Assembly (NCBI GenBank): GCA_020851785.1
Contig: JADZCC010000044.1
Span: forward strand, 1-63,009
From: Anaerolineales bacterium
Lineage (GTDB): Bacteria; Chloroflexota; Anaerolineae; Anaerolineales; Villigracilaceae
Reading direction: 5' to 3'
DNA length: 63,009 nt
Shown here: positions 15,363 through 24,591 of the stretch, in pieces
How the letters are laid out: every line of letters begins with the position of its first letter
Position numbering within the stretch: the first letter of the stretch is position 1
Made by a program: the position numbers and the translations under genes
The notes under the pieces: generated by a model
The model's input: the letters and a program-made list of their open reading frames with translations, nothing else
Told to the model about the DNA's origin: nothing
The model's database searches: none

Positions 15363-18047
15363 TTACAGCAGGGTTTTCAATTCGTTCAGGTTCTTCAACT
15401 CCACGCGGAGCGTCTTCCGGCCTGCGGCAAGCAGGGCTTCATAATCGCCCAAGGCTTGGGCGCGAATCAGCGTGCCAAAGGTCAGGCCTTGCGTAGGGAT
15501 TTCCATATCCTTTTCGATTTCATAGACGACTTGGATGAACAGCCCTTGATTAGGTCCGCCTTTATGAAATTGACCCGTGGAATGTTGAAAGCGCGGGCCA
15601 AACCCAGCCGTGACGGCGCACTTCGTCTTTTGGCGAATGGCCACCCGCAGGGCTTGCAGAGCTTCGACCATTTCCTTGTTGCGCGGCACATACGCGTTGA
15701 TGGTCACAAAGCTCCCGGCTTTTGCTTCGGCCAGAAATTTTTGAAGGGCAGGCTGAACGTCTTTGCCGCTGACCAAATCTCTCTCGGCTAATTTGCCGGT
15801 GGCTTGAAAATCTTTGATCTTGGCAATCGTCCGCAGTTTGCTGTCTTGCACGTCCGGTTGATTGAACGCGTCAATGCCCAAAATATGGCAGGCTGTGGAA
15901 ATCGCCATCTCCCAGCGGAAAAACTCCGCGCCAATTTCATACGGGGTATGAATGGGAAATTCAACGACCGGAAAACCCGCCTGCCTAAGTTCCGCCAGGC
16001 TCGGTTCCAGTTCTCCATTATTCTTCAGATAGACGAACAAGCGGTCGTCGCCGTAAACCTCCGGCTGACCCAATGGCTCCAAGGCCACGGGTAGGATGCC
16101 TTTTTGATCTTTGCCGCTGGATTCGGCCACAATTTGTTCAATCCAATTTGCGAAAGCGGCTACGGGCGCATCTGCCAAAATCGTCAGCTTGTTTCGGCCT
16201 GCGAGGGCAGATTCTCCGAGCAGGGCGCCCAGCGCCATGCCTGGGTTGCGGGCGGCAGGGATTTCCGCTGTGGATTGTCTTTGCATCCGTTCGGCGTGAT
16301 TGAGCAGTTGATCAAAGTCCATGCCCAGCAAGGCGGCTGGAACCAGGCCAAAGTCCGTCAACGCGGAGAAGCGCCCGCCGACGTTGGAATCGGGGTTAAA
16401 GATTTTTCTAAAGCCGCGTTCTTTGGCAAGTTGATCCAGCGAAGTTCCGGCGTCGGTGATGGCGACAAAGCGCGAGCCGTCTCCTTTGCTCCGCTCCCAC
16501 AAATAATCGTAGGAGGCCAACAATTCTGCAGTGCCGCCAGATTTGCTGGCAATGATGTATAAGGATTTTTCGGGCGGGTATTGATCCACAATTGCGGCAA
16601 CCTGTTGCGGGTCGGTTGAATCAATGATGGCCAGGCTGAGTTTCGCTTCCAGTTTGGCTCCAGCCAATAGCGAGCTAAAGACTTCGGGCGTTAGAGATGA
16701 GCCGCCCATGCCGACCACCAGAACGCGATCTATGCCTTCGGCGTGAATCTCTTGGGCGAAAGAGAGATAGCCATCCAGCCGCTTGCGAGCGTCTTCAATG
16801 GAGGTCAGCCAGCCCAGGCGAATTTTGATTTCAGCCTGCCCAGCCGGGTCGTTGGTCCATAGTGTGGGGTCGTGCGACCAAATTCGGGCGGGGACGGAAT
16901 CTGCGTCAAGTTGGGCGATGCGTTTCGCAACCGAATCCGCCAAAGGCGCGGTGGAAGCGAGCGCTTTTTTGCGACGCTCTTCAATCGAATCCAGGAGAGT
17001 CTTAAAGGCCAGGTCAAACGCGTGAACGCCTTCCTCCTCCAATTCCTGCGTGACGACCTGCATGGAAATGTTTTGGGCTTCGAGTTCCGCAAGGACTTTT
17101 TGGGCCGCTTCCAAATTGCGCGTGATGGTGAGCGCCGGAGCGCCATGATCGCGGAAGGCTTCGAGCGTGGCAGGCGGAACGGTATTGACCGTATCCGGCC
17201 CGATTAAGCTATCTATATAGAGCGTGTCTGGATAGTTGGGGTTCTTCGTGCTGGTGGAGGCCCAAAGCGGGCGTTGCACGCGCGCGCGAAAACGCGCTTT
17301 CAGCGTGGCAAAGCGCGGCGAGGTAAAAACTTTTTCAAACGCGTCGTAGGCTAGTTTGGCGTTGGCAATGGCGGCCTGCCCGCAGAGCGGAGAATCTTTG
17401 GGGAGTTGCGGATCAATTTTTGAATCCACCCGCGAGACAAAGAAGGAGGCGACGGAAGCGACTTGCTGAATGGGCAAATCTTTGGCGACGCGGTCTTCCA
17501 GTCCGGCCAGGTAGGCGTCCATCACTTCGGCGTAGCGTTCCAGCGAAAAGATTAAGGTGATGTTGATGTTAATGCCTGCCGCAATTCCAGCGCGAATGGC
17601 GGGCAAACCTGCCTTGGTGGCTGGGATTTTCACCATTAAATTCGGGCGGTTGACGCGCTTCCAGAGTTCCTGCGTTTGTTGAATGGTGCCAGCCGTGTCG
17701 CTGGCGAAACGCGGGCTGACTTCAATGCTGACGAAGCCATCCGCGCCGTTGGTTTTGTCGTACAACGGGCGGAACAAGTCGCAGGCTTCCTGAATATCTT
17801 CAACGGCCAATTGCCAGAAGATTTTTTCCGCGTCCCAGCCGGCCCAGGCCAGGGGAATCAAGGCGCTGTCGTAATCGTTGGTTTTGACAATCGCATTTTG
17901 AAAAATGGACGGGTTGGAGGTGATACCGCGAATATCGCCGCGCTCAATCATGGCTTTGAGTTCGCCGTTAACCAAAAGTTTCCGCTGAATGTTATCGTAC
18001 CAGAGGGATTGCCCCAAACTGGTGGCTTTCTTAATCGTCTCAGACAT
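15363..18047 (-). CDS. tal-pgi: bifunctional transaldolase / glucose-6-phosphate isomerase
   Basis: 894 aa, a fusion of two enzymes. Residues about 1-360 are transaldolase (GITSNPSIFQNAI near the start; the Schiff-base lysine region PNLMVKIPATKAG). Residues about 400-894 are phosphoglucose isomerase (VVGMGGSSLTPEVF, IIASKSGGTAELLASYDY, ITDAGTSLDQLA). It links sedoheptulose-7-P/glyceraldehyde-3-P exchange to fructose-6-P/glucose-6-P interconversion, so the transaldolase product F6P can be used by the second domain. Such fusions are known in Chloroflexota and a few other groups. It has a good Shine-Dalgarno sequence (GGAGCG) and lies 46 nt after rpiB. Confidence 0.95.
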   Translation of the reverse strand: MSETIKKATSLGQSLWYDNIQRKLLVNGELKAMIERGDIRGITSNPSIFQNAIVKTNDYDSALIPLAWAGWDAEKIFWQLAVEDIQEACDLFRPLYDKTNGADGFVSIEVSPRFASDTAGTIQQTQELWKRVNRPNLMVKIPATKAGLPAIRAGIAAGININITLIFSLERYAEVMDAYLAGLEDRVAKDLPIQQVASVASFFVSRVDSKIDPQLPKDSPLCGQAAIANAKLAYDAFEKVFTSPRFATLKARFRARVQRPLWASTSTKNPNYPDTLYIDSLIGPDTVNTVPPATLEAFRDHGAPALTITRNLEAAQKVLAELEAQNISMQVVTQELEEEGVHAFDLAFKTLLDSIEERRKKALASTAPLADSVAKRIAQLDADSVPARIWSHDPTLWTNDPAGQAEIKIRLGWLTSIEDARKRLDGYLSFAQEIHAEGIDRVLVVGMGGSSLTPEVFSSLLAGAKLEAKLSLAIIDSTDPQQVAAIVDQYPPEKSLYIIASKSGGTAELLASYDYLWERSKGDGSRFVAITDAGTSLDQLAKERGFRKIFNPDSNVGGRFSALTDFGLVPAALLGMDFDQLLNHAERMQRQSTAEIPAARNPGMALGALLGESALAGRNKLTILADAPVAAFANWIEQIVAESSGKDQKGILPVALEPLGQPEVYGDDRLFVYLKNNGELEPSLAELRQAGFPVVEFPIHTPYEIGAEFFRWEMAISTACHILGIDAFNQPDVQDSKLRTIAKIKDFQATGKLAERDLVSGKDVQPALQKFLAEAKAGSFVTINAYVPRNKEMVEALQALRVAIRQKTKCAVTAGFGPRFQHSTGQFHKGGPNQGLFIQVVYEIEKDMEIPTQGLTFGTLIRAQALGDYEALLAAGRKTLRVELKNLNELKTLL

Positions 18048-18093
18048 TTCCTACGCTCCTATTCTGTGTTCCACTTGCAAAGTAATGTATAAA

Positions 18094-18558
18094 CTATAAA
18101 TTCGGGTCTTCTTCCATTTCAATAATTTTGCCCACTCGACGCGCAAACCGTTCGCCGCCTTTTTCCCCGCCCAAATATTTGGCGTTGAGAAACGCGGGGA
18201 TTAAAACCTTGACCACTTCCGGCCCCACCACGCGCCCACCCAGGCAGAGGACATTCATCATGTCGTGTTCCACGCCCTGCGCGGCGGAATATGTGTCGTG
18301 GCAAATGGAAGCGTACACGCCCTTCATCTTGTTGGCCGCAATGGCCGCGCCCACGCCGGAGCCGCAAATCAAAATGCCGCGCTCAGCCTCGCCGCTTTGA
18401 ATCTTCTCGCCAAGTTTTCTGGTAAAGTCTGGAAAATCCACAGCGTCGGCGCTGAACGTACCCACGTCAATGACTGTATGTCCCATCTTTTTTACAACTT
18501 CCAGCGCCACTGCTTTTACCGGAAAGCCCCCATGATCGCAACCAATCACTACATTCAT
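18094..18558 (-). CDS. rpiB: ribose-5-phosphate isomerase B
   Basis: 154 aa from the ATG at 18558 (GGAG 6 nt upstream); an upstream extension of the frame adds 8 residues without support. The phosphosugar-binding starts NVVIGCDHGG and the conserved Cys segment ILICGSGVGAAIAANKMKG are present, as is SICHDTYSA. It interconverts ribose-5-P and ribulose-5-P. It lies between transketolase and the transaldolase-PGI fusion on one transcript, forming the non-oxidative pentose phosphate pathway. A LacAB-type sugar isomerase is the alternative, and context favours RpiB. Confidence 0.92.
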   Translation of the reverse strand: MNVVIGCDHGGFPVKAVALEVVKKMGHTVIDVGTFSADAVDFPDFTRKLGEKIQSGEAERGILICGSGVGAAIAANKMKGVYASICHDTYSAAQGVEHDMMNVLCLGGRVVGPEVVKVLIPAFLNAKYLGGEKGGERFARRVGKIIEMEEDPNL

Positions 18559-18602
18559 TTTTTTCTCCAAAAGTCCCGCCACCTGGACGGGACTTAGTTT
18601 CG

Positions 18603-20573
18603 TTAGAGTTCTCTGGCTTTGGCGATTACGTTTTCAACAGTAAATCCAAATTTTTCAAAGATCACCTGCGCCGGAGCGGACGCGCCGTAATGATCTATGC
18701 CAATCACGGCTTTTGCGTATCTTTCCCAGCCGAGGGTAGATCCCGCTTCGACGGCGAGTCGCTTCTGAAGGTTGGTCGGCAAAACTGAATCGCGGTAGGC
18801 CTGATCTTGCTGTTCAAATAACTCCCAGCTTGGGAAGGAGACCACGCGCACGCCCCGGCCTTCCGCCGCCAGTTTCTCGGCGGCCGCAAGGATGAGACCA
18901 ACCTCCGAGCCGGAAGCCATTAAGACGATTTGCGGTTCGCCAAAATCTTTCAGCACGTAGGCGCCTTTTTCCACGGGCGCGGTCGTTTCCAAAGTTGGCA
19001 CGCTCTGACGGGTTAAAGCCAGGAGCGTAGGCCCATGCCTGCGTTCCACCGCCACCCGCCAGGCGGCGGCAGTTTCGTTTGCATCCGCTGGACGAATAAT
19101 CACCAGGTTGGGAATCAAGCGCAAGGACATTAATTGCTCAATCGGTTGATGGGTCGGGCCATCCTCGCCCAGCCCCACGCTATCGTGCGTGAAAATAAAA
19201 ATTGAGGGGTAATGCGAGAGGGCCGCCAAACGGATGGCCGGGCGCATGTAATCGGTGAAGACCAGAAAAGTTGCGCCGTAGGGAATTACGCCGCCAAAGA
19301 CCGCCATGCCGTTGACAATGGCGCCCATGGCGTGTTCGCGCACGCCAAAGTGAAAATTACGCCCCGCGTAGGATTCTTTTTGGAAGTCCGGGCTTCCGTC
19401 AATTTTGGTGTTGTTCGAGGGGGCTAAATCCGCCGAGCCGCCGATCAGTTCTGGCAATTTTGGAGCCAGTGCGTTAATCGTCTTGCCGGAAGCGGCGCGA
19501 GTGGCCATGCCTTTCGAGTCCGCGGGGAAGGTTGGCAAAGCCGCTTCCCAATCCGCTGGCAGTTTACCATCCAGGCGACGTTGCAGTTCAGCGCCCAAAT
19601 CGGGGTGCAGGCGTTTGTATGCGTCGAAGCGCATCTTCCAATCATATTCGCGCTCGCGGCCTTTTTCCACGGCTTCACGATAGAACGCCAGGACATCTTC
19701 GGGGATGAAAAAGCGCGGTTCTTTGGGCCAGCCCAGGTTGTCTTTGGCGGCGCCCAGTTCTTCATCGCCGAGCGGCTCGCCATGCGCCTTGGAAGTGCCC
19801 TGCCGGTACGGCGCACCGAATCCAATAATCGTACGGCACATGATGATGGACGGCCGAGTCGTTTCGCTTTTGGCTTCTTTGATGGCCGTATCAATCGCTT
19901 CCACGTCATTGCCATCTTCCACGCGCAAGACCTGCCAACCGTAGGCGCGAAAACGCACGGCGCGATCTTCGGTAAAGGCCAAATCGGTCGAACCGTCAAT
20001 CGAAATATGGTTATCATCGTACAGGTAAATTAACTTGCCCAGCCCCAAATGCCCGGCCAAAGAGGCGGCTTCGGAGGTGATGCCTTCCATTAGGTCGCCG
20101 TCGGTGACGATGGCGTAAATAAACGGGTCAATAATCTCGTGGCCGCGCTGATTGAACACAGCCGCCAGGTGCGCGGCGGCGATGGCCATGCCCACGCCGT
20201 TCACAAACCCCTGCCCCAAAGGGCCGGTGGTCACTTCTACGCCGGGGGTATGCCCATATTCAGGATGGCCGGGCGTGAGGCTTTCCCATTGACGAAAGTT
20301 TTCCAATTGCTCCAACGGCAGGTCGTAGCCCGTCAGATGAAGTAAAGAATACAAAAGCATGGAACCATGCCCGCCCGAAAGGATGAAGCGGTCGCGTCCC
20401 GCCCATTTTGGGTTGCGCGGGTTATGCCGCAGATGGCGCGTCCAAAGTGTGTAGGCGATTGCGGCGGTTCCCATCGGCAAACCCGGATGACCAGAATTTG
20501 CTTTTTGAACCGCGTCGGCGGAAAGAAAACGAAGCGTATTAATGGCTTGAGTTTGAAGGTTTTGGATTGTCAT
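18603..20573 (-). CDS. tkt: transketolase
   Basis: 656 aa. The start was set at the ATG at 20573, which opens [18 protein letters not shown], the normal beginning; a longer frame runs into the upstream gene. The thiamine diphosphate motif is [20 protein letters not shown] with the expected N about 25 residues on. GHPGLPMG, the phosphate-binding histidines and the pyrimidine domain ([14 protein letters not shown]) are intact. It moves two-carbon units in the pentose phosphate pathway and Calvin-type cycles. TACAAT (minus strand, 20581-20586) lies 7 nt before the ATG and there is no good Shine-Dalgarno sequence. It may therefore have its own leaderless transcript in addition to read-through from the DUF429 gene 16 nt upstream. 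Confidence 0.95.
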   Translation of the reverse strand: MTIQNLQTQAINTLRFLSADAVQKANSGHPGLPMGTAAIAYTLWTRHLRHNPRNPKWAGRDRFILSGGHGSMLLYSLLHLTGYDLPLEQLENFRQWESLTPGHPEYGHTPGVEVTTGPLGQGFVNGVGMAIAAAHLAAVFNQRGHEIIDPFIYAIVTDGDLMEGITSEAASLAGHLGLGKLIYLYDDNHISIDGSTDLAFTEDRAVRFRAYGWQVLRVEDGNDVEAIDTAIKEAKSETTRPSIIMCRTIIGFGAPYRQGTSKAHGEPLGDEELGAAKDNLGWPKEPRFFIPEDVLAFYREAVEKGREREYDWKMRFDAYKRLHPDLGAELQRRLDGKLPADWEAALPTFPADSKGMATRAASGKTINALAPKLPELIGGSADLAPSNNTKIDGSPDFQKESYAGRNFHFGVREHAMGAIVNGMAVFGGVIPYGATFLVFTDYMRPAIRLAALSHYPSIFIFTHDSVGLGEDGPTHQPIEQLMSLRLIPNLVIIRPADANETAAAWRVAVERRHGPTLLALTRQSVPTLETTAPVEKGAYVLKDFGEPQIVLMASGSEVGLILAAAEKLAAEGRGVRVVSFPSWELFEQQDQAYRDSVLPTNLQKRLAVEAGSTLGWERYAKAVIGIDHYGASAPAQVIFEKFGFTVENVIAKAREL

Positions 20574-20580
20574 AATCTTT

Positions 20581-20586
20581 ATTGTA
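20581..20586 (-). promoter_or_regulatory. possible -10 element before transketolase
   Basis: TACAAT on the minus strand, 7 nt upstream of the tkt ATG; the -35 (AACTTA) is weak. It lies in the short gap before tkt and partly overlaps nothing else. Confidence 0.35.
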
Positions 20587-20589
20587 CCG

Positions 20590-21339
20590 CTAATATTTTT
20601 CTTTAAGTTGACCGACGGGTAGGACGATTTGACCTTCGGCGCCAACTACGGAAATTTCAGCAGGCTTATGAATGGCAGTCCATGCGGTCAGGGCCGCAAG
20701 CAAAGCATTTAATTCTTCAGGCGCGTATAACAACTCCATCGGCCAATTGCCCTGAAGCGTTTTATGGCGCGTAATTTCTTCAAAAAAATCCATCGGGTCG
20801 GGAATGCGTAAACCGCGCTCATATAAAAGCAACTGCCTTTGCAAGCGACCCTCCACCGTTTGCCTGGGGCGCGGCGCCATCCCCACCAAAACAGAGTAAC
20901 CCGCCAGCGCCTGCGTTTCCAAGCGCTGACGCGGCGCATCCGCATTGGGATATTCCACAAAGCCGCATTCTTCCAGCTTACGATACAAGCCAAATCCGGT
21001 TCGCATCCACAGCGGACAGGCGGTCAACGTGGCGGGCGTCAGCGGGACGGGAATTCCACGCCGACGTAATTCGCTTTCAGCGGGACGAGCCTCACACGCC
21101 TCAGCCTGATTCAGCGGCTTGGGCTTGCGACTCCCCCCAGGCGCTTTACGCGCCAGCCCGGCGGGCGCGTTGAGCGCAACCACGCCAACCGGCCAAGCCG
21201 AAGCGACGGCCAGCGCCGCTTCTACATCTCCGCGATCCAACTTAAGGATTCGTAAATCCGAATCCAGGACGGCATAAGCGATCAACTTTTTATGGGCGGT
21301 AAAATCAAAACCAATGAAAACAGATTCAGGCGCGGGCAT
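20590..21339 (-). CDS. DUF429 protein
   Basis: 249 aa. The start [22 protein letters not shown] and the block [10 protein letters not shown] match the DUF429 family, which is predicted to have an RNase H-like fold; no reaction is proven for it. The later block [33 protein letters not shown] fits the family layout, including the conserved acidic and arginine positions. It is the first gene of the minus-strand operon and divergent from the thioredoxin-like gene (67 nt between starts). A metabolic tie to transketolase is suggested only by position. Confidence 0.75.
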   Translation of the reverse strand: MPAPESVFIGFDFTAHKKLIAYAVLDSDLRILKLDRGDVEAALAVASAWPVGVVALNAPAGLARKAPGGSRKPKPLNQAEACEARPAESELRRRGIPVPLTPATLTACPLWMRTGFGLYRKLEECGFVEYPNADAPRQRLETQALAGYSVLVGMAPRPRQTVEGRLQRQLLLYERGLRIPDPMDFFEEITRHKTLQGNWPMELLYAPEELNALLAALTAWTAIHKPAEISVVGAEGQIVLPVGQLKEKY

Positions 21340-21405
21340 GGTAAGATTCTCAAGCTCCTATTCAAAAGAAAGGTACGCCGTAATTTTACCTGTTCCACCT
21401 CCAAA

Positions 21406-21942
21406 ATGCCGAATTTTACGCAAAGAATGATCCTCTACACACTGGTCGCCATCGCCGGTTTCGTCTGGCTTACGCTCTCCAAAGATTCCTCCGCCTCTAC
21501 GCAAGTCGCCGCCCCGCAAGTTGGTTTCATCGCGCCAGATTTTACGCTGAAAACTCCGGGCGGCGAAAGCTACACGCTTTCAAAATTAAAAGGGAAAGCC
21601 GTGCTGGTCAACTTATGGGCCACCTGGTGCCCGCCCTGCCGCGCAGAAATGCCGGCCATGCAAAGAATCTACGACGAATACAAAGATCGGGGGCTGATCG
21701 TTTTAGGGCTGAACATGACCGCACAAGATAACCCGCTGGAGATTGCGCCCTTCCTGCAAAAATTCAGCCTGACGTTTCCAGTGTTACTGGACGAAACTGG
21801 AGAGGTTGGAAAAGCCTATCAACTCCGTTCGCTCCCTTCCTCCTACTTTATCAATCGCGAAGGACTGATCAGCGAAGTCGTCATTGGCGGCCCCATGGCC
21901 GAAGCCCTGCTCCGCACACGCGTGGAAGAAATTCTCAAATAA
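21406..21942 (+). CDS. TlpA/ResA-like membrane-anchored thioredoxin
   Basis: 178 aa. Start at the ATG at 21406 (MPNFTQRMILY...); the frame extends 5' across the divergent gene's start, which is unlikely to be coding. An N-terminal membrane anchor (about 9-25) is followed by a redoxin domain with NLWATWCPPCRAEMP, where WCPPC is the active site, and the cis-proline segment LRSLPSSYFI. It most likely reduces disulfides outside the membrane, for cytochrome c maturation or other exported thiol proteins; no cytochrome gene is adjacent. Confidence 0.9.
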   Translation: MPNFTQRMILYTLVAIAGFVWLTLSKDSSASTQVAAPQVGFIAPDFTLKTPGGESYTLSKLKGKAVLVNLWATWCPPCRAEMPAMQRIYDEYKDRGLIVLGLNMTAQDNPLEIAPFLQKFSLTFPVLLDETGEVGKAYQLRSLPSSYFINREGLISEVVIGGPMAEALLRTRVEEILK

Positions 21943-22062
21943 CCTGAATAATGGTTAAGCGCCCAGTAAAGGCCAAAGAGATTTTTGAGTTTTTCTCTCA
22001 AAGAACTCAGTGGCTTCCATGGCTAAGAAAAAATCAAGCCCCTTTTTACTCACTTCCAATCT

Positions 22063-22455
22063 TTACGCAATAATTGACTCAGAAATATTAAATACGTTTC
22101 TTTCCAGTTCTTTTGCAAACCCTTCCAAGTTGACATCCGCACCAAATAGACAAAGCGGTTTAATGTAAGAAACCTTCACCCAACCATCCATCTCCTCTTT
22201 AATTAGAAATTTGAGCGGTACTTGTATAGCCAAATCAGGATTGTTATTAAGTAAGTTTCGCATATAGCTGGGATGAAAGTATAAAAGTTGCTTAAATCCT
22301 TTTATTGTTATTCCATGCCGTTCTAGTATTTGTTGAGTATCAATCTCGTGAATCACAAGAAAATCGGCGGTTTGGATGGCTTTTTTCAAACGCTCTACGG
22401 TCTCATCAAAATTGTATTTTGACGTTAGTCTTATCAAATCTTCCTGGCGAATCAT
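22063..22455 (-). CDS. DUF302 domain protein
   Basis: 130 aa. The DUF302 pattern is visible: SKYNFDETVERLKKAIQ at the start and VIHEIDTQQILERHGI, then PLKFLIKEEMDGWVKVSY. The family's function is not established; members are often found beside redox or detoxification genes. It overlaps the upstream AhpD-like gene by 4 nt, so the two are translated together under the TetR-type regulator at the head of the operon. Confidence 0.82.
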   Translation of the reverse strand: MIRQEDLIRLTSKYNFDETVERLKKAIQTADFLVIHEIDTQQILERHGITIKGFKQLLYFHPSYMRNLLNNNPDLAIQVPLKFLIKEEMDGWVKVSYIKPLCLFGADVNLEGFAKELERNVFNISESIIA

Positions 22456-22991
22456 GACTGTAACTCCACCTTCTCAAAATCCAAATCTATATCAGCAATT
22501 TTATTGAAGTAATTTGGAAAAATGTTAAACGTAGTCACTAAAATAATTTCAGCAATCTCTCCATCTGTATATCCAACTGCACGCAGGCGTTTCAATTCTT
22601 CATCTCGTAGAGAACCGCGTTTATCAATTAGTAAACGAGCAAATTTCAAGGCGGCTTCAATTTTTGGGTTTTCAGCCGAGGAAAACTGAGCCGCTTCCAT
22701 AGCTTGCGCATCCAATCCCAGTTTTTTACCTTTGGCTGTGTGAGCCGAAAGACAATATTGACACTGATTCCCTTGAGCTACATTAACAGCCAGCAGTTCT
22801 CTCAATTCTGGAGATAACGCTCCACGCGACAGGATAGAATTTACTGACAAATAGGTTTCCAAAACGATTGGAGAATTTGCCATGGCGCGCATCATATTGG
22901 TTACGCGCCCTGAAGCGTTTTGTACGGCGTTAAATAATTTACTCGTTTCTTGGTCGTTTGTATCCACATCAATTAACCTGAGGTTTGTCAT
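22452..22991 (-). CDS. carboxymuconolactone decarboxylase/AhpD-like protein
   Basis: 179 aa with the AhpD-type active site CQYCLSAHTAKGKKLG (C-x2-C plus His), preceded by LSPELRELLAVNVAQGN. Proteins of this kind are alkylhydroperoxidase-like; this one lies in the peroxidase-related group about 180 aa long. AGGAGA precedes the ATG. Co-transcribed with a TetR regulator (18 nt upstream) and DUF302 (4-nt overlap), it probably acts on peroxides or reactive electrophiles. The inducer is unknown. Confidence 0.88.
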   Translation of the reverse strand: MTNLRLIDVDTNDQETSKLFNAVQNASGRVTNMMRAMANSPIVLETYLSVNSILSRGALSPELRELLAVNVAQGNQCQYCLSAHTAKGKKLGLDAQAMEAAQFSSAENPKIEAALKFARLLIDKRGSLRDEELKRLRAVGYTDGEIAEIILVTTFNIFPNYFNKIADIDLDFEKVELQS

Positions 22992-23009
22992 ATTGTTTCT
23001 CCTAAAAAA

Positions 23010-23585
23010 TTAAGAATTAGAAATCAAATTTTCGGCTATTTTTTTTGCCTCGCGGGCTGAATTTGGAGTTTTCTCACGCACTGCAGTCACAATCGCGCCA
23101 TCCACCAATAACATGAACGCTTTTGACAATTCTTCCGGATGATGGATGTGCGCTTCCGTTAAAACTGATTGAATAAAACCCTGTACTTTTTGTTTATGCT
23201 CTGCCGCAGTTTGATGAGCAAGGTGATCTCCATCAGCCACTTCCACCATCGTATTGATAAAGGCGCATCCGCGAAAATCAACTGTTAAAAAACGCTCTTC
23301 TAATGCATCAAAGATAGCCAACGGACGGTCTTGGGCCTGGGGCGCCAACCGATAGACAGTTTCTTCAAACCAAGCTCGCCAACGTTCATCCCTGCGTTTC
23401 AAAAACTCCACAACCAGTACATCTTTTGTCTTGAAGTGTTTGTAGAAGGTCATCTTAGCTACATCTGCTTTTGCAATGATAGTATCAATACCAACTGCCC
23501 GAATCCCACGGTGATAGAATAATTGGCTGGCTACTTCCAAAATTCGTTCACGCGGCGAGGTAGAAATAGAGTTGGTCGACTTCAC
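23010..23585 (-). CDS. TetR family transcriptional regulator
   Basis: 191 aa from the GTG at 23585. The HTH lies at about 12-60 (RERILEVASQLFYHRGIRAVGIDTIIAKADVAKMTFYKHF) and is followed by a ligand-binding helical domain. The frame stays open further 5', but that extension is encoded by the promoter and operator, so it is rejected. A TTGACA/TATACT promoter with 17-nt spacing puts transcription start on the GTG itself. A 30-bp palindrome covers it, so the protein should repress its own operon (regulator, AhpD-like, DUF302). The inducer is unknown. Confidence 0.9.
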   Translation of the reverse strand: MKSTNSISTSPRERILEVASQLFYHRGIRAVGIDTIIAKADVAKMTFYKHFKTKDVLVVEFLKRRDERWRAWFEETVYRLAPQAQDRPLAIFDALEERFLTVDFRGCAFINTMVEVADGDHLAHQTAAEHKQKVQGFIQSVLTEAHIHHPEELSKAFMLLVDGAIVTAVREKTPNSAREAKKIAENLISNS

Positions 23586-23588
23586 ATC

Positions 23589-23620
23589 GACAGTATACAG
23601 ACCTGTCTGTATACTGTCAA
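23589..23620 (-). promoter_or_regulatory. TetR operon promoter with overlapping 30-bp operator
   Basis: On the minus strand TTGACA (plus 23615-23620), 17 nt, TATACT (plus 23592-23597); then 6 nt to the GTG at 23585. The palindrome GACAGTATACAGAC, two centre bases, and its exact complement run 23589-23618 and occupy both hexamers and the spacer. Binding there would exclude RNA polymerase. The promoter matches consensus almost fully, and the transcript would be leaderless. Confidence 0.9.
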
Positions 23621-23828
23621 GGGTAAAATACACCCAGAAATAGCTCGCGGAACATCCAAGCATAGGTGACAAACTCATTTTTTTCATTCTGAACCGCGCT
23701 CTTAAAAACCAAAAATCGTTTATAACTCACCAGGTTTGGAAATTCTCCTCGCATTTAGCTTGCGCCTAAAATTTACCCAAAAAGCGAATCCTACTCCTTG
23801 CATATCCACTTCACGTTAAAATAACATA

Positions 23829-24554
23829 ATGACTTTACTATTCAATTTTTTTGCCCCGCCGCGCCACGTCATCTTATTAATTCTCGCAATTTGGGTCGGA
23901 TTAATAGTCGCCGAAAAGAGGGCCGCACAAAACGCCCTCAGCAAAGACCAGCTTAACAACCTCATTTTCTATTCCCTGCTTGGCTACATCCTGGGCGGGC
24001 GGGGATTTTACGTCCTGCAAAATTTTCCAGCATTTGTCAAAAGCCCACTCAGCGCTTTGGCGCTCAATCCCGACCTATTCGATCCAGCAGGCGCGTTCCT
24101 CACAGCGGCGCTAACTTTTTTCATCTTCATTCAACGCAACCAACTCGCCTTCTGGTCAACGCTCGACGCGCTCGTTCCGTTTTGCGCCATCCTCATCATT
24201 GGGGTTGGACTAAGCCATCTCGCGGCAGGCACAGGCTTCGGGATTCCAAGCGACCTTCCCTGGGCGGTGGATTTATGGAGCGCCAAAAGGCATCCAACGC
24301 AAATCTACGCCGTCATCGCCGCCAGCATAACGTTTAGCTGGCTCTGGTTCAAAAAGCAGAGACAACTACCAGGCCTCCTTGCCTTGCACCTGCTGACACT
24401 AACTGCTGGCTACACGCTGTTTATCAGCGCCTTTCAAGCCGATCAAACCATCCTCTCCAGCGGGCTTAAGCAAAATCAACTTCTGGCTTTTGCGGCGCTA
24501 ATCGCAAGCTTTGTACTCTATGAAATTCGCATCAAACAATTAAACCTGAAATAA
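23829..24554 (+). CDS. Lgt-like (prolipoprotein diacylglyceryl transferase family) membrane protein
   Basis: 241 aa, about seven membrane segments. It keeps LGYILGGRGFYVL, the GGR of the first Lgt motif, and the C-terminal AKRHPTQIYAV block. It lacks the usual signature G-R-x-G-N-F-x-N; the equivalent stretch reads GVGLSHLAAGTGFGIPSD. It is therefore either a divergent lipoprotein acyl-lipid transferase or a paralogue with another role. The window encodes several lipoproteins, so a true Lgt may lie elsewhere. TAAAAT (23817-23822) ends 6 nt before the ATG and there is no Shine-Dalgarno sequence. Confidence 0.75.
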   Translation: MTLLFNFFAPPRHVILLILAIWVGLIVAEKRAAQNALSKDQLNNLIFYSLLGYILGGRGFYVLQNFPAFVKSPLSALALNPDLFDPAGAFLTAALTFFIFIQRNQLAFWSTLDALVPFCAILIIGVGLSHLAAGTGFGIPSDLPWAVDLWSAKRHPTQIYAVIAASITFSWLWFKKQRQLPGLLALHLLTLTAGYTLFISAFQADQTILSSGLKQNQLLAFAALIASFVLYEIRIKQLNLK

Positions 24555-24588
24555 CAAGACCTGCTTTTCAGCAGGTCTTGTTATTCAA
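24551..24588. terminator. intrinsic terminator between the Lgt-like and hpf genes
   Basis: A perfect 15-bp stem, ATAACAAGACCTGCT (24551-24565), loop TTTC, and its complement (24570-24584). The flanks TT on the plus strand and A/T-rich on the minus strand make it usable both ways for two convergent genes. Confidence 0.88.
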
Positions 24589-24591
24589 ACG

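Noticed and set aside
19445..20017. Frame of 190 codons on the same strand as tkt but in another frame
   Set aside because: Overlaps conserved transketolase sequence and has the Arg/Pro-rich look of an out-of-frame translation.
23586..23687. N-terminal extension of the TetR regulator
   Set aside because: It would encode the promoter and operator as protein; the HTH starts normally after the GTG at 23585.
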